22,801 nt of DNA from Pelargonium cotyledonis. Its lineage: Eukaryota; Streptophyta; Magnoliopsida; Geraniales; Geraniaceae. The notes under the pieces are model-generated. The model saw only the letters and a program-made list of their open reading frames with translations. It searched no databases and was not told where the DNA came from. The position numbers were made by a program, and so were the translations under genes. Location of the stretch: NCBI GenBank assembly GCA_036897625.1, contig JAYMTA010000954.1:1-22801 (forward strand), in the 5' to 3' direction. Shown here one piece after another: positions 9,801 to 17,311 of the stretch (position 1 is its first letter; each line of letters begins with the position of its first letter).

Positions 9801-10972
9801 GGCTTCTTAGTTGGAACTGGCAGAGAAAGATCTAAAAATGGCTCATAAACTGTCGAGGAATCCCCACACTCCAGACAACTAACAGTACTAGAAATTTTTC
9901 CCATAAATACATCATTAACAAAGGAACAACCCTTATTTGAAGAAATCGCATAGTCCTCAGAATACCTTATTTGCTTCTTCGCACCTAACTCTTCGGTAGA
10001 TAAAGCATCAATTAAGCAACGGAGTAATTCATGACCATCATGCTGTTGATATCCCCTAAATTGGGGAGCCTTGGAATAGACACAACCAAAAAGGGATCTC
10101 GGGTTTATTACATTTTTCAATCCTGCCTCTGGTTTAGTTTCAGCATAAAGCTTCTTCAAGAAAATAGTAAGAGGTCCAAAATTTGGATCCACCGTCAAGA
10201 AGTAATCCCTTAACATATCAATAGCTAGAAGATTCTGCACAACCGAATTAAAGAAGCAAGTATTGCCAAGATTAACCAATCCTCTTGCCACATAACCACC
10301 TTTACCTAGTAAACCTCCAGAAAGAGTACATGCTAATTTGATTTCACTTGTAACGCTGCCACCCCAAAACCAAACTTCTTCATCATCCACTGGCGACCTT
10401 TCAGATGGATGCCCTTTGATCAATTTTACAACATCTGAAAACAAATCCTTTTGTTCTCCATTGCCATCCATCTTCTCAACCGGAATAAGTGTACTGCTTG
10501 GGAAGCACCATCTTAGATGAGGGTTCTCTAATTGGATGGCTATAGGGTGTCGGGTTTGCCTTGCATGACGTACTGCATGGCTATGAGGCGTTTTTGGCAA
10601 CCCAACCCCTCCACACACATAAAGCCCACAATCCAAGCAAATCCAAAGGGCCTTCGACTCAGATTTTGAGTCCACTGTAGCACTTCCTTTCTTCTTTCCA
10701 TGTTTCCCCTTCCCCTTACTTCCCCTCCATTCAGCCGCATCTTACCCACAATGTTCACACCTAACAGGCTCGGGAGACCCAATTTTTTCCGAAAATTTAC
10801 CCAAATCAAAACCTTTGCCAAGATGGGGACACAACCTTCTCTCTTTTACAGCTGAAACTCCATCAATAACCTCAACCCTTGAACTGCATTGTTGTGGAAC
10901 AACAATCACAGGATGACTTGCGGCCCGCTTCTCCTTCGGAGCAGCTCGGCCCTTTTTAATCTTCTTCCCCAT
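6803..10972 (-). CDS. UBP1/2: Ubiquitin-specific protease, UBP1/UBP2-like (USP16/45 type), with an in-frame stop at codon 77
   Basis: Cysteine protease that removes ubiquitin from proteins. The coding sequence joins 10972-8196 to 7040-6803, 1004 codons plus stop, close to the 961-1083 residues of the Arabidopsis proteins. In order: a basic N-terminus; a ZnF-UBP domain (residues about 45-165, likely ligands C48, H50, C72, C75, C112, C115, C120 and His around 130-142); Cys box [13 protein letters not shown] with catalytic C239; QQHDGHELL (309-317); first zinc-ribbon pair C366-x2-C369; a long acidic, Ser-rich insertion (about 390-770); LTIHLKRF (about 889-896); His box [12 protein letters not shown] with H951; and D980 in WYHVSDAHV. 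Two oddities: codon 77 is TAA inside the ZnF-UBP domain, and the second ribbon pair reads WHSENC with Ser700 in place of Cys. The family call is secure; whether the allele makes full-length protein is not. Confidence 0.93.
7041..8195 (-). other. Coding intron of the protease gene
   Basis: Donor AAG|GTACCG at 8196/8195 and acceptor TTTTATAG|GTCC at 7041/7040 join ...YINPR to [11 protein letters not shown] without loss of frame, and the joined protein matches the family between the LDLRPY block and the His box. The intron is 1155 bp and AT-rich. It contains a 24-bp direct repeat (8089-8112 and 8113-8136) and two copies of CAGCTAAGAAAAAT near 7231 and 7291. Reading frames inside it are not genes. 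Confidence 0.9.
10742..10744 (-). other. UBP1/2: In-frame TAA within the ZnF-UBP domain
   Basis: The minus strand reads TGT GGG TAA GAT at 10750-10739. The frame before (ATG at 10972) and after (through [13 protein letters not shown] and [16 protein letters not shown]) is the same, 99 codons apart, and both sides are clearly ZnF-UBP sequence. Family members keep an acidic or basic residue here, so a single change such as GAA to TAA would explain it. Possible meanings: nonsense allele, sequencing error, or bypass (see findings). Confidence 0.9.
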
Positions 10973-10978
10973 TAGTTC

Positions 10979-11404
10979 CTAGAATCAGTCCACACAAAAG
11001 GCTATTAACTCCTAAATATAAGCTAGCAATCAGCACCTAAATATAAGCTAGCAATCAGCACCTATATCAAAAAAACAACTAAACAAGAATGAATAGCAAA
11101 TCAAATACATAACTACATCTATTGTTCAAGTTCTAAACTAAACTCTAAAAAAATCCAATTTTGAAACAAAGCCACAAACAAAAACAATATTCATATCAAA
11201 CATCGGCCATGGCATTGCAAATTCAAAAAGGAGAACCCATTACAGCTTCGTGTCCATAGAAACGACCCAGAAGAGGATTTGAACAGAAAATCACAAACCC
11301 AAGTTCTTAAGCAATCACAAAACCACCCAATGAAAATCAAAAGGACAAACATACATATTGGTAAGTAAAATCAAGAAAAAGAGTGATGAATCAGAGGAAG
11401 TTAC
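10979..11404 (-). other. Probable 5' UTR intron of the protease gene
   Basis: A good donor, TTTCAG|GTAACTT, lies at 11405/11404, and an acceptor, GATTCTAG|GAACTA, lies at 10979/10978, six bases before the start codon at 10972. The 426-bp stretch between is AT-rich without coding character. Leader introns directly before the ATG are common in plant genes. No other ATG-bearing exon was seen. The transcript start would lie near 11540-11580. Confidence 0.65.
11011..11060. repeat. 25-bp tandem duplication in the leader intron
   Basis: CCTAAATATAAGCTAGCAAT plus CAGCA occurs twice head to tail (11011-11035 and 11036-11060) without visible differences, close to the 3' splice site of the leader intron. 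Perfect identity suggests a recent slippage event. Confidence 0.9.
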
Positions 11405-11760
11405 CTGAAAGGATTGGTTGGACAATGCTGCAATGAATTGAGATTAAAATCGACTGTAGAGAAGAACTTGTAGTACTGGGCTTAATTAAAAACTAACACA
11501 GCAGCAACAGTAGCTAATTTTTTCTGGATACTGAGGAAGAGAAGGTTTTGGTTTTGCCTTTTTATCTATGAGAACTGTGGTTTTATTTTTTTGGCAACTC
11601 TTCGGCATCCTATTCCGTAACGAATAAAAACATGTTATTTCGAAGGTTGTATGTGATTGCGGTAGATTTCACGTTCCATGTAAATTTTGATGAATTCATA
11701 TTTTTAGACCTTTTTTTTTTCTTTCGAACTAATGGTAATTTCCGAGGTTGTTTTCCAACT
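11405..11760 (-). promoter_or_regulatory. Probable first exon and promoter region of the protease gene
   Basis: The non-coding first exon should run from about 11540-11580 down to 11405. On the minus strand a TATA-like CATAGATAAAAAGG lies at about 11556-11570. No stronger TATA box was found, and many plant housekeeping genes lack one. Upstream DNA to 11760 is AT-rich with T-runs. The assignment follows from gene position and is not proven. Confidence 0.4.
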
Positions 11761-11849
11761 AACTTATGCTGTTTTTTTTTTACTTTGGGTTAAACTTGAC
11801 CCAATCGACTCGTTCTGTTTTGCTTGCGTGTTGAGATAGTGAAGTATTG

Positions 11850-12000
11850 ATAATTTTAGGAAAAAATATTTCAGGGGTCCCTCAAATATCAAACGTGTTT
11901 TGGTTGAGCCCTCAAACTTTAAAGTGTTATGTTAAGGTCATAGTTGATGAAATTTTGTTCTCGGGTCATTATGTTAAATGACTAACAGAAACAACCATCA
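11850..12000. repeat. Dispersed-repeat-like fragment
   Basis: The stretch reads GGGGTCCCTCAAAT, later GAGCCCTCAAACTTTAAAGT, then GTTAAATGACTAACAG. This 'ccctcaaacttt ... gttaa(a)' pattern recurs in many plant interspersed repeats. A loosely similar stretch is at 22482-22640. No termini could be defined. Confidence 0.35.
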
Positions 12001-12002
12001 AT

Positions 12003-12144
12003 AGGGCAAGTGGCTTAAGACATTTGCTTCTCTTGAAGACTCAGGTTCGAGTTTTGGTTGTTACAATTACTTATATGCAAAATAAAATAATAAAAAAACT
12101 AATCTAAAAAAAATTAATCTAAAAAAAATATTTTCATAACATGT
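12003..12144 (+). mobile_element. SINE candidate with pol III boxes
   Basis: TGGCTTAAGAC (12011-12021) fits box A and GGTTCGAGTTT (12044-12054) fits box B of a tRNA-type pol III promoter, with plausible spacing. It is followed about 30 bases later by an A-rich tail that includes two copies of TAATCTAAAAAAAA (about 12098-12130). This is the layout of a short plant SINE. It ends flush with the LTR element at 12145, so its 3' part may be cut off. No target duplication was identified. Confidence 0.5.
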
Positions 12145-12842
12145 TGATGCGATAATTTTGTCTCAAAGTTGACAGAAACAGTTTGTTGTAGTCGTCCAGC
12201 GGAATTTCCAGGTCAATCCTCCTTTTGAGTCCAAAATGATATAATAAGGTACCACAAGACTCCAAATTATATTATCCGACGCTGCAAAATAGAGCACGTG
12301 TTAAGTGAAGACCAGTGCGGTTTGTTGTAGTCGTCCAGCGGAATTTCCAGGTCAATCCTCCTTTTGAGTCCAAAATGATATAATAAGGTATCACAAGGCT
12401 CCAAATTTTATTATCTGACGCTTCAAAATAGAGCACGTGTTAAGTGAAGACCAGTGCGTCGCATTGGAATTCATCTCCGGCATGAGAGTAAGAACTTCAC
12501 AGATGAATAATGCTTAGCACTTGTAAAAGAGAGTGAAAGTAGAGAATTGAGGATGTGAGAATGAATTGAACCTTGCGCTCTAGAGGTATTTATAGTGAAT
12601 GAGCTCAATTCTGATTGGTGTAGCTTTAGGTGATGTCACTCCTTGAATCTGATTGGTTAGTTACTTATGAGATAAGTATTAACTAGGTTCATTGAATATA
12701 GACACAATAGTCATTGGGCTTGAACCAATAATTGGGTTTGACCATTAACTTTAGGTTTTGTCATTAATTCTGGGCTTATCAATAAGTGGGCTTGATACAT
12801 AAATGGGTCTCCAATATGAGACCAAAATTATGTGTATCATCA
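12145..12842 (-). repeat. 3' LTR (with internal duplication)
   Basis: This is a 698-bp copy of the LTR, lying next to the polypurine tract. In minus orientation it begins TGATGATACACA and ends in GCATCA. A TATAAATA (12587-12594, minus strand) fits the LTR promoter and is shared with the other LTR. It is longer than the other LTR because a 139-bp block is duplicated. Confidence 0.9.
12181..12458. repeat. 139-bp tandem duplication inside the 3' LTR
   Basis: The block 12181-12319 is repeated at 12320-12458; both begin GTTTGTTGTAGTCGTCCAGC and end GACCAGTGCG. Only a handful of bases differ. The other LTR carries a single copy (about 16787-16926), and removing one copy makes the two LTRs nearly equal in length (559 and 563 bp). 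Confidence 0.95.
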
Positions 12843-12845
12843 ATA

Positions 12846-12859
12846 GCCCCCCACTCCTT
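12846..12859 (-). promoter_or_regulatory. Polypurine tract
   Basis: On the minus strand AAGGAGTGGGGGGC precedes the 3' LTR by three bases. Such a tract primes plus-strand DNA synthesis during reverse transcription. Its place fixes the element's orientation as minus. Confidence 0.8.
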
Positions 12860-13530
12860 ACCATGTCGAGATTTATCTCACAGCGTTGGAGTATAATGTG
12901 TGTCGTAATTGTAATCTTGAATTTTCAGTAGCTTTGAAAGAGGTGATCAATTTCCCGTGGTCTCAGAGTTGATGTTCAAAGCATGGTTGTGGCCGAAATA
13001 AACGCATCGGACTCTTCAAATGCTTTATTCTTCGTTGCACGGATCCGCAAAATAAGTACGAGATACGATACATCACGGATGCGGCACACGAAATTATTTT
13101 TATTGGTCCAGCAAACATGATGTGTTTTAAAATATACTGCATATAATAACATAGAAAATATATATTTAAACTAGATAAATAAATAAATATTATAATTTTA
13201 ATAACAACCTAAATTTTCAAAAAATAAGTAATGAAAATAGTTTTAATCCTTGCACAATGAAAACAAAATAATTTTAGCATTAGTTAGCTAATGATTGTTG
13301 CAATCATGATTGATTTGTGTTTTAGAAAAACAAATGCAACTACGGCTCTGATATTGAAAATAAAATTTGCAGCTTTGTCATAGTATGCCGCCGCCAAATA
13401 CAATCTCCGTATCCGTATGTATCCCGTATGCATATTCTGCTTGAATATTCCAAATCTTGCTGTTGTTATTTTATATTTAGGTTTCCAATCCTATATTTTC
13501 TACTCCTTCGTCACATAGGATTCAAATTTT
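12860..13530. other. Non-coding part of the LTR element, partly very AT-rich
   Basis: No supported gene. The segment 13110-13330 is strongly AT-rich, unlike the flanking element DNA, and lies between two partly inverted-repeat blocks (see the next entry), suggesting a nested insertion. Confidence 0.5.
13055..13432. mobile_element. Possible nested MITE
   Basis: GATACATCACGGATGCGG near 13067-13084 matches the reverse complement of the stretch near 13402-13430 (GATACAT-ACGGATACGG), with TACGA/TACGG ahead of both. The 300-bp interior is AT-rich and differs in composition from the host element. The imperfect ~24-bp inverted repeats could bound a small DNA element. No target duplication was found. 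Confidence 0.35.
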
Positions 13531-13535
13531 TGCCA

Positions 13536-13545
13536 CTATAAATAG
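13536..13545 (+). promoter_or_regulatory. TATA box for the opposite-strand ORF
   Basis: CTATAAATAG is a near-ideal plant TATA box. It lies 68 bases before an ATG (13613), leaving room for a start site at about 13567-13577 and a short leader. It faces against the direction of gag. Confidence 0.6.
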
Positions 13546-13612
13546 AGTGACCTTTCTTCACAAATCTCAAGCTCTTTGGTTTTTACAGCAATTTTCATCT
13601 CTGTTTTTCATC

Positions 13613-13828
13613 ATGAGGAGTTTAGGTGATGCCCGTTATCCTCCTCGTGCCGCTAAGGTTGTGGAGCATTGGGATAACGAACTCCATGAGGATAAACGTG
13701 AGGCGGGAGGGCGATCCAATGATGAGATCTCGAAGCGTGAGAGGTGTTATGTTAATCGAGATCATGCTTGCGAAGATGACTTGGACATCACATCTTTGAC
13801 TACGACTAATGTCGTGGAGAGAGTATGA
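13613..13828 (+). CDS. Small ORF antisense to the LTR element, unknown function
   Basis: A 71-codon frame starts at the first ATG after a strong TATA box and ends at TGA (13826-13828). The product is very hydrophilic and rich in Arg, Glu and Asp (HWDNELHEDKRE and SKRERC segments), with no signal peptide, membrane segment or known motif. It lies between gag and the 3' LTR on the strand opposite to gag, the position in which elements of the Tat group carry additional, often antisense, ORFs of unknown role. It may be the N-terminal remnant of a longer protein, because the minisatellite begins soon after. I do not recognise a family. Confidence 0.45.
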   Translation: MRSLGDARYPPRAAKVVEHWDNELHEDKREAGGRSNDEISKRERCYVNRDHACEDDLDITSLTTTNVVERV

Positions 13829-13934
13829 ACTTCCGGACTATTGTGGCGTGTCAACGACTTTTATGAGAGCATTTGCGCGTTCCTCACTGAACAGGGCTCG
13901 TTCGCAGATTATGTGGGACAATGATCAACTGAAG

Positions 13935-14240
13935 TCTTGTAGATGCTCACCACGATCCTCGTGGAACAAAGCTCAACGCAATTTATGCGGGACAATGCTC
14001 TACACGGGACCATGGAGTGATTCTCACGGAACATGGCTCAATATGATCCTCACGGAATAGGGCTCAACATGATCCTCATGGAACAAAGGTCAACGCATTT
14101 TATGCGGACACAAGTTATCATAGAGCAATGCTCTATGCATTCGTCATGGAGCAAGGCTCTATGCATTCATCACGGAGCAAGGCGCTACGCATTCGTCACG
14201 GAGCAATGTTTTACGTAATCATCACCAATGCTCTACATGT
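13935..14240. repeat. About 26-bp minisatellite
   Basis: Degenerate head-to-tail units such as GCTCTATGCATTCGTCATGG plus AGCAAG (about 14128-14205, three clean copies) and GCTCAACATGATCCTCATGG plus AACAAAG (about 14035-14090) repeat every 26-27 bases. About ten units can be followed, most decayed towards the left. Open frames across it are by-products. Confidence 0.75.
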
Positions 14241-14274
14241 GTTTGTACATCCATCTTTTAGATACTTTGTAAAT

Positions 14275-14800
14275 GTGTGCTCATCGTATCAATATGTTGT
14301 ATATGTATGCTCGTCCGAGCACCGTTTGTCCGTCATCGAGACACTTTGTATGAAAGTATTCGTCGTCCGAAACTTGGAATGTGTATACTCGTTGTCCGAG
14401 CATTATGTATGAGTATGCTCGTCGTTCGAGCAGTGTGTAGGTCTATCGTCGGGATACGTTTTGTAGGTGTTCGTCGTCAAAACACTTTGTATGTGTATGC
14501 TCATCGTCTGAGCACTGTGTATGTCCGTCATCGGGACACGTTGTATGTATGTGTTCGCCGTTCGAACACTTCATATGTATATGCTCGTCGTCTGAGCATT
14601 GTGTATGCCGTCGTCGGGACACGTTGTATGTAGGTGTTCATCGTCCGAACACTTTGTACGTGTATGCTCATCATCTGAGCATTGTTTATGTCCTTCGCCG
14701 GGACACGTTGTATGTATGTGTTCGTCGTCCGAACACTTTGTTAGTGTGAGTTTGTCGTATAAACATTTTGTAAATATAGGTACGTCGTCCGAACGTCTTG
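14275..14800. repeat. 84-bp tandem repeat built from three ~28-bp subunits
   Basis: The clean part (about 14470-14740) has three copies of an 84-bp unit. Each contains three related ~28-bp parts of the form CGTCGTCcGAACACTTTGTA + TGTGTATG, CTCATCGTCTGAGCACTGTG + TATGTC and CGTCATCGGGACACGTTGTA + TGTATGTGTT. Older, diverged copies extend on both sides. Since 84 is a multiple of three, all frames repeat every 28 residues and can stay open, giving artificial ORFs. The array lies between gag and the antisense ORF. Hypervariable tandem repeats near the 3' end are known in Tat-group elements. Confidence 0.85.
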
Positions 14801-14932
14801 TAAATGTAGTGTGGAAGGTTCACCATGTGAACGCACCACCCCAAAAATATGTTGATATTTAATATATATATTATCTTATTCAAATTGAAATGTATACAAC
14901 TTTATTTCTATCTATAAAATAATAAAATAAAT
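14801..14932. other. AT-rich segment after gag
   Basis: This short AT-rich stretch lies between the repeat array and the gag stop. In a complete element pol would follow gag here. No pol remnant is visible. Confidence 0.5.
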
Positions 14933-16500
14933 TTATTCTTCCTCTTCATATGATCTTTTCAATCCTTGGTTATGATCAGCACGAAACTGGCTCAGATGTC
15001 CTTTGGTAAATAACTTCTCCACCTCCCTTTTGGTGTGATAACAATCTTCAATCGTATATCCATATCCTTCATGCATCTTACACCATGGCTCGTTACTTCT
15101 ACCTTTGAGCTTGGTTTTGGGATAGTCAAACAATTCAGTCTTCTTCATGATCTCAAAAATTTCCTTATACTTGGTTGTCACCGGCGTTAATGTGGTGGTG
15201 CTGACATTTGAGGAACCAATAGCGCCTTTGATAGGCTTTATTGGTATAGTGCGGGCCTCTATCTTCTTTCTTCAGCTCGGTAGCGATCACTTTATTTGCC
15301 GCAATGAACATCTCCTCAAGATTTCTTGGTTCATGCATGTTGTAATGCAGAGAAAGTGTATAATTTGCGAGGCCACTACGGAAGCACTTCATGGCCACCT
15401 TATCGTCCACAGTCGCTCATTCATTCATGCATTCCTTGAACCTTGTGACGTACGTCTTCAAAGACTCACTCGTTGTCTGCTTGATATTGCAAAGTAAGGA
15501 CTGATCCTCTTTTTACGTAGCTGTAGAAGAAAATTGGGTGAGGAGAGACTTGCGTAGTTGGCCCCAACTTGAAATTGATCCATCGGCCAGACCTCTATAC
15601 CAAGCTTGCGCTCTCCCTCGGAGGACGCAAGTAAGCCATCTGCACATGAGGGCGTCTTTACTTGTTGTAAGTTGCATGGCAGCGTCAACACTAGTCATGA
15701 ATTTGACTATGCTCATCTTTCCATCATATATGAGTGGTGGAATTCTGAGATGTGGATTGGACTGCGCGTTGCGAATGCTGGTGCATAGAGGATTTCCAAG
15801 AGAGTCAGGTGCTCTAGGTGTGCCATTAGTAGCTAGCTGTTCTTGGAGGTTTCTTAGGTCCTCTTGCATTTTTTGTATGATGGGGCTTCCTTCAAATGCC
15901 ACAGTTATAGCCAATCGGGTGCCATTTGCTTGCTTTCTCTTGGATCATGAGACGACCAGTGTAATAGGTTCGTTTTGGCGTGGGGGGAGCTGTTTGACTG
16001 TGTGGTGATCAGATATCTCTCTTTGGGGTGAAACGCATTGGTAACGTGCTGCGAGTGGTGTACGTTGAGAGCTCTTTCCTGGTACACTCTGCGTTTGTGA
16101 TTCACCAACGCCTTCACGCTGCGAATGCACAAAACATGCCGCTCGCCTATTTTCTGGAAAACTTAATCTTTCCCTGACATGTCTGCGTGACTCGGCTCTC
16201 TCACAATTACTTGGAGCACGAGAAATGTCTCTATTTTGCTCAACACTCTAATTTGGAGCCCTTCTCGTCGGTGACGGATTTGCTGGAGGAGGTGGAGGTG
16301 TGTTCCTCTCGCGCACACGTTGCGCTAGCAATTGATTTGAAGTTGCTATTTGTTCTGTGACCAATTGAATAAGGTCGGGGTTTGCTCCTACAGCTGTGGG
16401 AGGTGTTGGCGGGGGCGCACTTCTATTCAAATTAAGGGGTTCCCTCAAGTCCGCGGTGGCACGGATAGGGGTCTCCTTCTCGGTGTGGGGATTCACTCGA
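14933..16500 (-). pseudogene. Ty3/gypsy-type gag, broken
   Basis: Capsid-nucleocapsid gene of the LTR element. The frame is continuous from 16496 to 15165 apart from stops at 16248-16250 (TAG), 15945-15947 (TGA), 15513-15515 (TAA) and 15417-15419 (TGA). A frameshift near 15170-15180 leads to the last piece (15181-14933). Visible parts: a proline-rich N-terminal region (16250-16430); the retrotransposon gag core with IPPLIYDGKMSIVKFM, AWYRGLADGSISSW and LRKSLLTQFSS (about 15530-15790); AMKCFRSGL and EMFIAANKVIATEL (15280-15400); and a Cys/His segment WCKMHEGYGYTIEDCYHTKR (about 15050-15095), seen in gypsy gag proteins. Fairly few lesions for its size. It cannot give full-length Gag. Confidence 0.85.
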
Positions 16501-16730
16501 GCTCAAAGTCTATCGCGTATAGATGTGCGAGAAACCATGTTGCAAAATCCAAATAGCTTTTGAAGATCGAATACGATGAAGATTTAGGAAAAATCCTCAA
16601 GAATGCGATGAAGATCTGAAGAAATCTTCTGGAATGCGAAGAACACGATGAAGATTTGAAGAAATCTTCAAGAACGCGATGAAGATTTGAAGAACGTGGA
16701 TGATGTTCTTTGTCGGCCTTCAACTCATTC
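16501..16730 (-). other. Leader of the LTR element with ~32-bp repeats
   Basis: Four head-to-tail units begin with CGATGAAGAT at 16574, 16606, 16646 and 16677 (plus strand). The third spacing is eight bases longer. Units contain a short palindrome, TTGAAGA-AA-TCTTCAA, so the transcribed leader would hold a series of small hairpins. A small open frame (16493-16723, minus) crosses it but has low-complexity Ser/Phe-rich content and is probably not a gene. Confidence 0.65.
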
Positions 16731-16745
16731 CCAAAAATGGAACCA
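16731..16745 (-). promoter_or_regulatory. Candidate primer binding site
   Basis: On the minus strand TGGTTCCATTTTTGG begins three bases inside the 5' LTR end. It starts with TGG, complementary to a tRNA CCA end. I cannot assign the tRNA. Confidence 0.45.
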
Positions 16746-16748
16746 AAT

Positions 16749-17311
16749 TGATGCGCTATTTCTGTCTCGAAGCTGATAGAAACAGTTTCTTGTAGTCGTC
16801 CGGTAGTATTTCTTGATCAATCACGTTCCTTTGAGTTCGAATCGATACAATAAGAAACCACAAGGCTCCAAATTGTATTATCGAGACGCTGCAAAATAGA
16901 ACACGCGTTAAGTGAAAACCAGTGCGTCGCACTGGAATTCACCTCCGGCGTGAGAGTAAGAACTCCACAGATGAATAATGCTTGGCACTTATAAAGAGAG
17001 TAAAAGTAGAGAATTGAGAGTGAATTGAACCTTACACCCTAGGGGTATTTATAGTAAAGGAGCCCAATTCTGATTGGTGAAGATGATGTCACTCCTTGAA
17101 TCTGATTAGTTGGCTACTTATGAGATAAGTACCAACTAGGTTCATTGAATGTAGACACAATGGTCATTAGGCTTGAACCAATAATTAGGCTTGACCATTA
17201 ATTCTGGGCTTTTCCATTAATTGTAGGCTTGGCCATTAATTATAGGCTTGATCAATTAGTGGGCTTGATAAATTGGTCTCAAATATGAGCCCAAAATTAT
17301 GTGTATCATCA
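16749..17311 (-). repeat. 5' LTR
   Basis: This is a 563-bp LTR that aligns over its whole length with 12145-12842 once the 139-bp duplication there is set aside. It has the same TGATG...CATCA ends and a TATAAATA at 17046-17053 on the minus strand. Base differences are frequent, so the two LTRs diverged long ago. Confidence 0.9.

Larger units (their letters stand above)
12145..17311 (-). mobile_element. Gag-only (non-autonomous) Ty3/gypsy-type LTR retrotransposon
   Basis: Two related direct repeats with TG...CA ends (12145-12842 and 16749-17311) flank about 3.9 kb. In minus orientation the order is 5' LTR, candidate primer site, repeat-rich leader, gag, minisatellites, an opposite-strand ORF, polypurine tract, 3' LTR. 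No protease, reverse transcriptase, RNase H or integrase motif is visible, so it must depend on a partner, as TR-GAG type elements do. Outer flanks (CATGT and GAAGG) do not form a target duplication. The LTRs differ at many positions, so the insertion is old. The extra antisense ORF and tandem repeats before the 3' LTR recall the Tat/Ogre group; that placement is inference. Confidence 0.8.

Noticed and set aside
8174..10675. Protease start at 10675
   Set aside because: The codon there is GTG and it falls within the ZnF-UBP domain. The family start is the ATG at 10972 in the same frame.
10540..10821. Minus-strand ORF overlapping the ZnF-UBP exon
   Set aside because: It is an alternative-frame shadow of the protease exon.
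12011..12054. tRNA gene
   Set aside because: Only box A and B resemblance is present; acceptor, D and anticodon stems cannot be formed, so a SINE head is the better reading.
14275..14800. CRISPR-like array
   Set aside because: There are no unique spacers between conserved repeats; units abut head to tail and the genome is a plant's.
14277..14862. Overlapping plus-strand ORFs with repeated RRPNTLYVYAH-like residues
   Set aside because: They are the translation of an 84-bp tandem repeat whose period is a multiple of three. There is no independent sign of coding.
15538..16008. 156-codon plus-strand ORF
   Set aside because: It lies antisense to the gag core, which has clear family motifs on the minus strand.
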